Source: Primulina eburnea (lineage: Eukaryota > Streptophyta > Magnoliopsida > Lamiales > Gesneriaceae). From it: 64,000 bases of DNA. How positions within the stretch are numbered: the stretch's first letter is position 1; each line of letters opens with the position of its first letter. Shown here piece after piece: positions 45,755 through 57,064 of the stretch. Both the position numbers and the translations under genes were made by a program. The stretch covers positions 29,384,668-29,448,667 of the forward strand of contig NC_133110.1 in NCBI RefSeq assembly GCF_022965805.1. The letters are read 5' to 3'. The notes beneath the pieces are model-generated. The model saw only the letters and a list, made by a program, of their open reading frames with translations, was not told the DNA's origin and searched no databases.

Positions 45755-46543
45755 AACTATCTCCTTGATATAAAGCTCCGCATACTGCGTCATGGAGAAA
45801 GTCGTCTTCACTGGCAAGAAATGCGCTGACTTGGTGAGTCGGTCCACTATAACCCAAATAGCATTAAAACCTCTGACTGATCTAGGCAACCCAACCACGA
45901 AATCCATAGTAATGTTCTCTCACTTCCACTCGGGGATGGGGAGTGGCTTAACCAATCCTGCTGGCCTCTGATGTTCAGCTTTTACTTGCTGGCAAGTGAG
46001 ACATTCTGATACGAATCTATGGATGTCTCGCTTCATTCCTGGCCACCAATACAAAATCTGGAGGTCCTTATATATCTTGGTACCTCCCGGATGGATAGAA
46101 TACGGAGATGCGTGTGCCTTTGTCAAAATATCCTGTCTGATCGATTCACCACTAGGCACCCACATTCTACCTCTGTATCTCACAATCCCATCTGACACTC
46201 TATAAATAACACTGCCTTTGGCCTCATCTTTCAGCCTCCATTTCTGTAACTGCTCATCTAAAGACTGTCCTGCCCGGATACGATCTAGCAAATCAGATTT
46301 GACTGTCAGATTAGACAGCCTAGGAGCTCTGCCCTTACTATAAATTTCTAGACCAAACTTCTGAATCTCAGATTGAAGAGGTCTCTGCACTGAAAACTGA
46401 GCTACAACTGCCACTTTCCTGCTCAATGCGTCTGCGACAACATTAGCCTTTCCCGGATGGTAGCTAATTTCGCAGTCGTAATCTTTCACAAGTTCTAACC
46501 ACCGTCTCTGTCTCATATTCAGCTCTTTCTGCGTGAAGAAATA
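45755..46543 (-). pseudogene. pol: Gypsy-1 pol, end of RNase H and integrase N-terminal part
   Basis: On minus it continues HKSLKYF from 53584 with [16 protein letters not shown], then an RNase H end with ADALSRK. Next come the integrase HHCC finger (HPGGTK ... CLTCQQVK) and DFVVGLPRS with the first catalytic Asp (about 45902). A TGA at 45918-45920 replaces the Trp of PEWKW. The left limit is the inversion breakpoint, the right limit the LARD-B TSD AAATA (46539-46543). Confidence 0.88.
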
Positions 46544-49477
46544 TGAAACGTCCTCATCTTTTATTGCTTTAAAAGTACTAAAATTTTTTTTTTTTTATAA
46601 AACATTTGCCCTTTTAAAATAAAACCTCAACCATTCATCATTTAAAAGTTCAAGTGCAAAAGTCATAAAATAAAATCTTTTACTGTTTTACCACACCTAA
46701 AAAGCAATAAGTTTGAAAAGAGTAGCCCATACTAGTCCTCTCAAAAACCTCTCAAAGCATAAATAAATAAATAGTCTTAAAATCTTTAAAATAAAGCATA
46801 AAACGTAATGCGGAAAATAATGCGCTGGTCCTCGGGTTGTGTGCGCCATCAGTCCAATCAGATCACTCGTCGGTGCCTCCCTCAATACCACCTGCATCCA
46901 TCACACCTAGTGAGTCTAAAGACTCAACACACCATAATCTTGATAACGAGTAATACGTAATACAGTCAACATATAACGGTGAAAAATACTTGTACTTAAA
47001 ATATCTTTTTTCATGAAGATGCATAAACTTAAACATAATCATTTTCATAAATATTTTCATGATGCATAAAACTTTATCATAAACCATTTCATGCCATGCA
47101 CATGCAAATCTTGATCGTTTTTCCTTATCATGTCATAATCGTTTTACTTAATCATAATCATTTCCTTTTTTCCTTTTCCTTTGTTGAATTCAGATCGTTA
47201 ATTGTGACTTTCATGCTCATGATCGTGAAGGTCGATGGATCCATCTACATAAAACCACAGTACTGGGCGGCGGGGACATCAGCGACACTCTCACCGGTCA
47301 ACTGAGCCTTGGCCTATCATGATTGAATAGAAATACGATCGTTGGGGCTCCCTCTGGGGCCTTTTCCCATAAATGGGCTCCCTCTGGGGCCTTCTCCCCT
47401 CACGATATTCCCATTCTTCCGTTACCACAAAACCGTTACCACATATCCGTTACCACATATTCGCAATGATGGAAACACGATCGTCGGGCTCCCACTGGGA
47501 CCATAACCCTCACGACGTCGCCACCATTAACGAATTAGTCACAATCACTTCACATCCTTCAACATTTTTCATTCACATCACTTTAGAAAAATCATGAATA
47601 CATTTACATTTTCCATTTTTGAAACCAAGCATGCAACATGTATTTTAAATGTCTTCTTAAATAATAAAAATCAAATAGATATTTAAAAATCATAATTGAA
47701 TCATGAGAAATTCATAAACATTTAAAAATATCATTTTTAACATGAAAACAGCATTTCGGGCACTGCCATGACCTTTACTAATTTCTAGGTGTAAAAAGAC
47801 CGTTTTACCCCTGGACTCGACATTTTTCGATTTCGACTTTTTCTTGGTTTCATGACTCTAAAATGTCCCAAATAATTAATTAAGCTTATATGAATTTTTT
47901 TCGTAATTTTATTTAGCTTAAATATTAAACTTTTAAATTAATCTTTAAATGCGATGTATTAACGCGTTTTAATCCCGAATTAAATTAAACCTTAATATAA
48001 AATTCCCAAATTAAAAACTTAGACTTCTAATAATTATTTAAGCTTAAATCTAATTTTTCATAATTTTACTACGCTTAAAACTAGGTGTTTCCCGATTCGT
48101 TTTTAAACTTAGACGCACTTCTCGGTTTTGACTCGTATGGACTCAAAACTTCTCCAAACCTTACCAAACTTTAACCAAAGCTTCCTTACACCTAACTAAG
48201 CCTTATTGAACTCAATTCAAGCCCATAAAGACCCTGGAACCCGCACCCTACAGCTGCTGATTTTTCTGCATGGGTGTTCTAGTCCTAATAGGACTCTAAC
48301 TTCTCCTATTTCGATTCCAGCCCTTAATCGATTAACCCAGACCATGTTTGACCCTCCTAGGACCCTCGTACCCTCCTCTTAAATCCCTTGGTCATGATAT
48401 TAATAGCAGCAAGCCGCCGAGTGTCCTAATGAACCCTAGCCGAAGAGTCCCAACCCCCTAGGACTCTAAATTTTCGTTTCTTATGATACATGGTCCTGTC
48501 CAGCCCTTGATCATGCCCTTAAGGACTCTAAATACAGTGGAAAAACGTCCCCTATGAAGCCCCTAACATGTCAGCCCCTTAACGCAAAGTTATCACAAGT
48601 TTTAGAACATAAAAACATGAGTTTTTGACATGCTATGACATAAAAACGAAAATAAATAAAAGGTCAATATATTTTCCATGCAAACATAATTAAAACATGT
48701 AATATGGTGTGATAGATGAGAAAAAGGAGATTTATGGCGTGCCTTTACGTTTTAAACGCACGAATTATCGTCGACGTCGAAGAACGGAAGAGACGGCTAG
48801 GGCTTTCTCTTGCTTGCCTTCGAAAATTCCTTCCTCCAAGTGATGGGTGTGTGCAGCCGTGAGATGTGGGTGTTGTGTGGTGTTTGGGAGTTTTTAAAAT
48901 TTAAAAGAAGTGGCCGATGGAATTTGTGAGGTCTAGAATGAGTTTATGATTTAGAATTGTATTTTAAATACTAATAAATCCCCAAATCTAGATTTTAGGC
49001 CCATTAAGCCATAAATTAAAGCCCAATTAAATTAATTAGATTTTAAATAAAATAATAACAAAGTTTTCTTTTAAATAAAAATGTGAATTTAATAGCCGGG
49101 TTGGGTTGTTAAAAAGCTCGCATTTTATTTAAAAATCCAATACCGATAAAATTTACATCCCGGCGTATAAAATCATCTCAAAACTCTAAACTTTTCGAAA
49201 AATTTAATTAAAAACATCGACCGCATTTTAAATAATTAAAAATAATTATTTAATAAAAATCCTTTAAATTTTTAGCCCTCGGTCCCCGTTCCTCGATCGT
49301 CACTTGAATATTCCTAAAAATACCATTTTAATACAATCATGAAGAAAAATATATTTTAAACATGCAATATCACCACATAAATAATTAATGCTATTAAAAC
49401 AATTTAACTAAAGTACAAAGAATTTAATAATTGCATGCATGCGTTTTGCGTGGACTTTAAATTTTCGGGGCGTTACA
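46544..49477 (-). mobile_element. LARD-B 3' LTR
   Basis: On the minus strand it begins TGTAACGCCCCGAAAATTT at 49477 and ends GAGGACGTTTCA at 46544. It holds the TGAGTCTTTAGACTCA stem-loop (46911-46926), two CCCAGAGGGAGCC modules (47345-47395) and a GTGCGTTTAAAACG block (about 48748). The 74-codon ORFs here recur only in its LTR twin and are not genes. Confidence 0.9.
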
Positions 49478-50647
49478 ATCTCCCTCCCTTAAATTGAATT
49501 TCGACCCGAAATTCGTTTATCCTAGATAACCCAAAGTTTAGATTCAGTTCTAGTATCCCAATTAAATTTTCTTTCTTAAATCCTTATTTTCATATCGCAA
49601 CTTAAAAAGACCCATAATTTCTTAGTGCTATATTATTTTATCCTCGAATTTCAACTTTTCTTAAATTTTCCAATACAAAAATATGGATGACCATACATAT
49701 CATATATTACTTTTCTTAATTTATACCCAAAATATTCATCAACTTGTCAAATTTCGATCTTAAAATCCCAAACGCATCCGCTAACGCTTAGATTTTCAAG
49801 CTTAATCTTGATTCAATCTTAAAAATCATTGATTAATATTTCTTATAACGTTACAACCTTAATATCCCAAGGTTCCAAATATTCTTAAAAGTCTAAATCC
49901 TCAAAATTCCTATCATTTAAACCATCAAATTATCGCTTATTTCTAAATTAGTCCCCAAATTCCTTAATATTTACAAAATTAATTCTTAATTTCCTCAAAA
50001 ATTATCTTAATTGGTCCTTAATTTCAAAAATCCTACAGTTAACCCATAAGTTCTCGGTATTCTTAATTTTCTTCTACCGTTTTCCCATGACATAATTTCA
50101 ATAAACTTAAACTTATTTACCCAAAAGTAAACTTCTATAACCAATCTTACTTTTCATCAACTTAAAATCCCAATTTATCTATTTTATTATTCCCAAAGTC
50201 GTTGCAATCCTCGTATAATTATTCTTTATGACTAATTCCCAAAAATTTATTCGACTAATAACCATGAATCATAAATATTTTCTTAGAAAATCTACAATTC
50301 TCAAAAATATTCATAAAATTCTCGATTAACTTATAGCCCAAAAAATAGAACGTCAATTCTAAAACCCAAAAATCAATATCGTCCAATTCCACCACAAACG
50401 AACATGCGTTAAAATAAAATAATTTTCATTTCATATCGTAACGCGTAAAAATTCAAAGCATATAAAACATATATTATCATAAAGCTACTAAACATGTGAC
50501 GTAAACATTTAATTCATGTACTTATGCAGGTAATATCATAAAATCATATAAAGCATTTAAAACTTACAACTTTGAGGCTTGACGACTGATCTTCCCGGCG
50601 CTGACGGTGACACAACCCTTTACAGGAACCACTGCTCTGATACCAAC
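49478..50647 (-). mobile_element. LARD-B interior, non-coding
   Basis: On minus, the PBS TGGTATCAGAGC lies next to the LTR (about 50634-50645). A TTGTAAGTTTT splice-donor-like block follows at about 50560-50572, then an AT-rich body without ORFs. The hairpin GAATTTCG/CGAAATTC with a 3-nt loop is at 49496-49514 and the PPT AAGGGAGGGAGAT at 49478-49490. It matches LARD-A in all of these. Confidence 0.88.
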
Positions 50648-53583
50648 TGAAACGTCCTCATCTTTTATTGCTTTAAAAGTACTAAAAATTTTTTTTTTTT
50701 ATAAAACATTTGCCCTTTTAAAATAAAACCTCAACCATTCATCATTTAAAAGTTCAAGTGCAAAAGTCATAAAATAAAATCTTTTACTGTTTTACCACAC
50801 CTAAAAAGCAATAAGTTTGAAAAGAGTAGCCCATACTAGTCCTCTCAAAAACCTCTCAAAGCATAAATAAATAAATAGTCTTAAAATCTTTAAAATAAAG
50901 CATAAAACGTAATGCGGAAAATAATGCGCTGGTCCTCGGGTTGTGTGCGCCATCAGTCCAATCAGATCACTCGTCGGTGCCTCCCTCAATACCACCTGCA
51001 TCCATCACACCTAGTGAGTCTAAAGACTCAACACACCATAATCTTGATAACGAGTAATACGTAATACAGTCAACATATAACGGTGAAAAATACTTGTACT
51101 TAAAATATCTTTTTTCATGAAGATGCATAAACTTAAACATAATCATTTTCATAAATATTTTCATGATGCATAAAACTTTATCATAAACCATTTCATGCCA
51201 TGCACATGCAAATCTTGATCGTTTTTCCTTATCATGTCATAATCGTTTTACTTAATCATAATCATTTTCTTTTTTCCTTTTCCTTTGTTGAATTCAGATC
51301 GTTAATTGTGACTTTCATGCTCATGATCGTGAAGGTCGATGGATCCATCTACATAAACCACAGTACTGGGCGGCAGGGGACATCAGCGACACTCTCACCG
51401 GTCAACTGAGCCTTGGCCTATCATGATTGAATAGAAATACGATCGTCGGGGCTCCCTCTGGGGCCTTTTCCCATAAATGGGCTCTCTCTGGGGCCTTCTC
51501 CCCTCACGATATTCCCATTCTTCCGTTACCACAAAACCGTTACCACATATCCGTTACCACATATTCGCAATGATGGAAACACGATCGTCGGGCTCCCACT
51601 GGGACCATAACCCTCACGACGTCGCCACCATTAACGAATTAGTCACAATCACTTCACATCCTTCAACATTTTTCATTCACATCACTTTAGAAAAATCATG
51701 AATACATTTACATTTTCCATTTTTGAAACCAAGCATGCAACATGTATTTTAAATGTCTTCTTAAATAATAAAAATCAAATAGACATTTAAAAATCATAAT
51801 TGAATCTTGAGAAATTCATAAACATTTAAAAATATCATTTTTAACATGAAAACAGCATTTCGGGCACTGCCATGACCTTTACTAATTTCTAGGTGTAAAA
51901 AGACCGTTTTACCCCTGGACTCGACATTTTTCGATTTCGACTTTTTTCTTGGTTTCATGACTCTAAAATGTCCCAAATAATTAATTAAGCTTATATGAAT
52001 TTTTTTCGTAATTTTATTTAGCTTAAATATTAAACTTTTAAATTAATCTTTAAATGCGATGTATTAACGCGTTTTAATCCCGAATTAAATTAAACCTTAA
52101 TATAAAATTCCCAAATTAAAAACTTAGACTTCTAATAATTATTTAAGCTTAAATCTAATTTTTCATAATTTTACTACGCTTAAAACTAGGTGTTTCCCGA
52201 TTCGTTTTTAAACTTAGACGCACTTCTCGGTTTTGACTCGTATGGACTCAAAACTTCTCCAAACCTTACCAAACTTTAACCAAAGCTTCCTTACACCTAA
52301 CTAAGCCTTATTGAACTCAATTCAAGCCCATAAAGACCCTGGAACCCGCACCCTACAGCTGCTGATTTTTCTGCATGGGTGTTCTAGTCCTAATAGGACT
52401 CTAACTTCTCCTATTTCGATTCCAGCCCTTAATCGATTAACCCAGACCATGTTTGACCCTCCTAGGACCCTCGTACCCTCCTCTTAAATCCCTTGGTCAC
52501 GATATTAATAGCAGCAAGCCGCCGAGTGTCCTAATGAACCCTAGCCGAAGAGTCCCAACCCCCTAGGACTCTAAATTTTCGTTTCTTATGATACATGGTC
52601 CTGTCCAGCCCTTGATCATGCCCTTAAGGACTCTAAATACAGTGGAAAAACGTCCCCTATGAAGCCCCTAACATGGCAGCCCCTTAACGCAAAGTTATCA
52701 CAAGTTTTAGAACATAAAAACATGAGTTTTTGACATGCTATGACATAAAAACGAAAATAATTAAAAGGTCAATATATTTTCCATGCAAACATAATTAAAA
52801 CATGTAATATGGTGTGATAGATGAGAAAAAGGAGATTTATGGTGTGCCTTTGCGTTTTAAACGCACGAATTATCGTCGACGTCGAAGAACGGAAGAGACG
52901 GCTAGGGCTTTCTCTTGCTTGCCTTCGAAAATTCCTTCCTCCAAGTGATGGGTGTGTGCAGCCGTGAGATGTGGGTGTTGTGTGGTGTTTGGGAGTTTTT
53001 AAAATTTAAAAGAAGTGGCCGATGGAATTTGTGAGGTCTAGAATGAGTTTATGATTTAGAATTGTATTTTAAATACTAATAAATCCCCAAATCTAGATTT
53101 TAGGCCCATTAAGCCATAAATTAAAGCCCAATTAAATTAATTAGATTTTAAATAAAATAATAACAAAGTTTTCTTTTAAATAAAAATGTGAATTTAATAG
53201 CCGGGTTGGGTTGTTAAAAAGCTCGCATTTTATTTAAAAATCCAATACCGATAAAATTTACATCCCGGCGTATAAAATCATCTCAAAACTCTAAACTTTT
53301 CGAAAAATTTAATTAAAAACATCGACCGCATTTTAAATAATTAAAAATAATTATTTAATAAAAATCCTTTAAATTTTTAGCCCTCGGTCCCCGTTCCTCG
53401 ATCGTCACTTGAATATTCCTAAAAATACCATTTTAATACAATCATGAAGAAAAATATATTTTAAACATGCAATATGCACCACATAAATAATTAATGCTAT
53501 TAAAACAATTTAACTAAAGTACAAAGAATTTAATAATTGCATGCATGCGTTTTGCGTGGACTTTAAATTTTCAGGGCATTACA
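50648..53583 (-). mobile_element. LARD-B 5' LTR
   Basis: Twin of 46544-49477 with a few substitutions and one-base indels. It ends on plus with GGGCATTACA at 53583. The stem-loop is at 51015-51030. Confidence 0.9.
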
Positions 53584-55285
53584 AAATATTTGAGACTCTT
53601 GTGGTCGGTGAAAATCTGACATTTCTCGCCGTATAGATAGTGTCTCCAAATTTTCAGTGCGAAGATAACGGCGGCTAACTCAAGATCGTGAGTCGGATAG
53701 TTCTTCTCGTGCACTTTCAATTGCCTTGAAGCATATGCTATGACTCGAGCCTGGTGCATCAATACTGCGCCTAACCCGAGCTTAGATGCATCGGTGTATA
53801 GCACAAAATCACCTTGTCCCGTCGGCATGGCTAGCACTGGTGCCAATATGAGGGCTTGCTTCAACGTATCGAAGCTCTTCTGACATTCCGCACTCCACAC
53901 AAATTTGGCATTTTTCTTTGTCAGGGAAGTGAGTGGCACTGCTATGGATGAAAATCCCTTAATAAACTTTCGGTAGTAACCAGCTAAACCCAAAAAGCTG
54001 CGGATTTCTGATGCATTCTTTGGCTCAACCCAATCCTTAACTGCCGCTACCTTGGCTGGATCCACCTCAATGCCGCTACTAGAAATTATATGACCCAAAA
54101 ATGCTACCTTCTCCAACCAAAATTCACACTTACTAAACTTCGCGAACAACTTCCGGCTCTGCAAGGTCTGTAAAACTGTCCTCAAGTGCTGGCTGTGCTC
54201 CTCATGGCTCTTCGAGTATATAAGAATATCGTCAATGAATACTATGACGAACTGGTCGAGGAACGGCTGAAATACTCGGTTCATGAGGTCCATGAAAATT
54301 GCTGGAGCATTAGTCAACCCAAATGGCATCACCAAGAACTCGTAATGCCCATACCGGGTCCTGAAAGCTGTTTTGTGGACATCTGCATCCTTCAATTTTA
54401 GCTGATGGTACCCTGATCGAAGATCTATCTTAGAGAACACTGTAGCCCCCTGCAATTGATCAAACAAGTCTTCGATTCTAGGCAACGGGAACTTATTCTT
54501 GATCGTTACCTTGTTCAGCTCACGGTAATCGATGCACAGTCTCATGCTTCCGTCTTTCTTTTTCACAAAGAGCACTGGTGCGCCCCACGGTGAGCAACTC
54601 GGGCGGATAAACTCCTTGTCTAAGAGCTCCTGAATTTGCTGCTTAAGTTCTAACATCTCTAGTGGAGCTAATCTGTACGGTGCCTTAGAGATTGGGACTG
54701 TACCTGGCATGAGATCGATTGTAAACTCCACCTCTCTATCTGGTGGAAGGCCTACGACGTCGTCTGGAAAGACATCTAGGAAATCTCTGACTATTGGCAC
54801 CCCTGATATAGAAGGAGTGGGCACGTCCGGTGCCGAGATGATACTAGCCAAGAAAGCCTGACACCCCTTAGAAATTAGTCTCCTCGCTTGCATGCAAGAG
54901 ATCATGCGCGGGAAACTCCTCCATCTGGCTGGCTCAAAAAGAAACTGCTCCATGCCCAATGGTCTGACTAACACCGATCTCTTCTGAAAGTCGATAAGAA
55001 CTCTGTTATTAGTCAGCCAGTCCATGCCCAAGATAATGTCGAATTCTGGCATCAGCAATAGGATTAAATCTGCATATACCAGGTGGCCGTGCAATTCTAG
55101 ATCAATGTCTCTGATCACATTGGTAGCCAACAGCTCTTCCCCTGATGGGACTGTCACTGAAAAGTTCAGGTCTAGGCCAATGGACTTGAGGTCCAAATGA
55201 TTAGCAAACGTCTCTGATATGAAGGAGTGAGTAGCTCCTGAGTCGATCAGTGCAGTTGTGGATAATCTCTTAATAAAAATGTTTC
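53584..55285 (-). pseudogene. pol: Gypsy-1 pol: protease, RT and most of RNase H (open)
   Basis: On minus the frame is open from the intron-like acceptor at 55285 to the LARD-B insertion. Protease: [10 protein letters not shown] (about 55230-55255). [26 protein letters not shown] (about 54570), [19 protein letters not shown] and the active site FIDD (about 54228-54239). RNase [14 protein letters not shown] (about 53790), [20 protein letters not shown] and DHKSLKYF. No nonsense codon was seen in this exon. It was once continuous with 46543-45755. RT copies RNA into DNA and RNase H removes the template. Confidence 0.92.
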
Positions 55286-55457
55286 CTGAGATGCGTTAGC
55301 ACAACACAAAACTTATATCCTCGACATTACTAACATACCTCAAGCGTAATAGAACTCAATATCCTTAGGCACACAAAACACTACTAGCACGCTAATAATC
55401 CCACATAAAATTCCACATGCAAGGCAAAATAATACTGAGATTAGGTAGAAAGTTTAC
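55286..55457 (-). other. Intron-like 172-bp segment between Gypsy-1 gag and protease
   Basis: On minus it starts GTAAAC and ends CGCATCTCAG, with TGCTAAC (a strong branch-point match) about 12 nt before the AG. It is T-rich, holds several stops and its length is not a multiple of three. Removing it joins LLTG to NIFIKR in frame, the expected spacing before the [10 protein letters not shown] protease of plant gypsy elements. It could instead be a decayed spacer. Confidence 0.6.
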
Positions 55458-56523
55458 CGGTCAGCAACGTCGTGTCTGGATTCGCCTCATGTGCATGCAT
55501 GGCGAATACTCTCCCTTGGGTGGGCTGCTTCCAGTGTGGGCACTCTTTCAACATGTGGTCCGTAGCTCCACATTTAAAACATTTCCCGGATCCCCATAGG
55601 CACTGTACGGGGTGCTGGCGATTGCACTTCTAGCACACCGGGAAGTTACCGGGCTTTTGAGGTGCCCCTTGCTGCTGGATTGGACCCTTGCCCTTTGGTG
55701 GTCCATAATACGGCTTCTTCCCTGGCGGCCCCGGGAACGGCTTCTTAGACTGGGGCATCTGATGCTGCTGCTGGTGTTGCTGCTGCGGTGGAGCCTGATA
55801 GGGCTTCTTGCCCTGCCTGTCCGCCTCTATATCCCTCAGATCCTGTTCTGGCGCCAATGCTCTAGATACGGCGACCGCATAGCTAGTAGGGCCAGCTACT
55901 CTCACTTCGCGGCGCAGGATCGGCCGCAGACCATTCAGAAAATGCCTCAACTTTGCCTGCACATCATTCGCAATGAGGGGCACGAAGTGACACCCTCTCT
56001 CGAACTTCCTCACGAATTCTGCCACGCTACTTTCTCCCTGCCGCAGCGTCATAAACTCGTTGGTGAGTCTGGATCGTACCTCCTCAGTGAAGTACTTGGA
56101 GTAAAAGACCTCCTTGAAACCATTCCAAGGCAGCACCTGCAAGTTAACTGCCACTGATGCGCTCTCCCACCACAGTCTAGCGTCTCCAGTCAATAAGAAA
56201 GTGGCACAACGGACTCTGTCAGCATCTGTCAGCTCCATAAAGTCAAATATTACCTCGATGGACTTGATCCATCCCTCAGCTACCATCGGGTCAGTGGTAC
56301 CCGCAAAATCCTTTGGGCTCATCCTCCTAAACCGTTCATACACCGCCTCTGGTTGAGGCTTCGCCCCTGTACTTATTGCTACTGCCTGGTTCCCTGGAAA
56401 CTGTGCGAAGAACTGCGTCATACCCGCAAGCATATGAGCCTGCATATCTGGAGGTGGTGGAGGATTGACCCTCTCCTCAACTCGAGGCTCTCTGTCCTCC
56501 TCCCTTGCTTCACGGTCACTCAT
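55458..56523 (-). pseudogene. gag: Gypsy-1 gag with zinc knuckle
   Basis: On minus the ATG at 56523 gives MSDREARE. The codons just upstream read IPPRR, where related elements start MPPRR, so the original start may be lost. Capsid landmarks are FAGTTDPMVAEGWI, ARLWWES and FLTLRQGE-like (EFMTLRQGESSV), then a Gln/Pro/Lys-rich linker. A TAG at 55630-55632 interrupts. The same frame then gives the zinc knuckle CFKCGATDHMLKEC (about 55520-55561) and runs to LLTG at 55458. Gag forms the particle and binds RNA. Confidence 0.87.
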
Positions 56524-56569
56524 ACGTCTAGGAGGAATACTGTTCCAATGAATTACCCAACACGTAAAC
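56524..56569 (-). mobile_element. Gypsy-1 leader next to the Gypsy-3 insertion
   Basis: A short piece upstream of the Gypsy-1 gag start, cut by Gypsy-3 at 56570. TAAAC (56565-56569) is the visible Gypsy-3 TSD copy. The Gypsy-1 PBS and 5' LTR are expected right of the window. Confidence 0.65.
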
Positions 56570-56698
56570 TGTAATGCCCGAGAATTATAGAATTGATAAA
56601 CCAAGATTATTAGTCTTCACTAACGTGAGACTCGGAAGATATGAGAATGCATGACATGCAATGAGGGAAGAAAAGACATGAGAAAATAGGGTTTGCAA

Positions 56699-57006
56699 GA
56701 CCGCACCCGCGCCCAGAATAGGAATGCACCTGCGGTCATTAAAAATGGAATTTTGGAAGGTGAGGCCGAAGCATCACCGCACCCGCGGTGCAACCAAGAC
56801 CGCACCCGCGGTTGAGTGACAGAAAGTTGGGGGTTTTTGGAAATGGCAAGACCGCACCCGCGGTGCTAGCCAGAGCGCACCCGCGGTGCCAACACCGCAC
56901 CCGCGGTCTAGAACCAAGCGAACCCGCGGTCAAGCTTCGGGAAATTTTGGATGAAGATCAATAGGCATAGCGCACCCGCGGTCATGTAATGAGCGCACCC
57001 GCGGTG
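56699..57006 (+). promoter_or_regulatory. U3 modules ACCGCACCCGCGGT, Gypsy-3 5' LTR
   Basis: About ten copies. Several are 22-24 bp apart, and each can pair ACCGC with GCGGT around ACCC. They begin 130 bp from the LTR start and end about 47 bp before the TATA-like run. A few copies carry CG-to-TG or CA changes, as expected from methylation. Confidence 0.68.
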
Positions 57007-57052
57007 CAACGTGCAGAACAAAGAATTGGCCACTTGTTTGACATGCAATTGA

Positions 57053-57064
57053 TATATATATATA
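57053..57064 (+). promoter_or_regulatory. Candidate TATA box, Gypsy-3 5' LTR
   Basis: An alternating TA run before GGGGTGATTC. The equivalent in the 3' LTR is at about 63205-63214, and runs at the same place occur in the truncated LTR and Gypsy-2. The core promoter role is inferred from position. Confidence 0.55.

Larger units (their letters stand above)
46544..53583 (-). mobile_element. LARD-B: complete, young, non-coding LTR element
   Basis: 7040 bp with perfect TSD AAATA at 46539-46543 and 53584-53588, inserted in Gypsy-1 RNase H. LTRs are 46544-49477 (3') and 50648-53583 (5'); the interior is 1170 bp. The LTRs differ at only about fifteen places by eye in 2.9 kb, so this is among the youngest insertions here. 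It has no gag or pol. It is the same family as LARD-A but separately inserted and in opposite orientation, so the non-coding design has been propagated more than once. Confidence 0.93.

Noticed and set aside
47373..47597. 74-codon ORFs repeated at 51477-51701 and antisense relatives at 16828-17025
   Set aside because: Shadow ORFs over the conserved LTR module region; duplicates by LTR identity.
55612..56157. 181-codon plus ORF opposite Gypsy-1 gag
   Set aside because: Antisense shadow of the gag reading frame, with low-complexity Leu/Arg composition.
56699..57006. CRISPR-like array (short repeats with spacers)
   Set aside because: Plant LTR context, irregular spacing, variable repeat and no cas genes; they are LTR modules.
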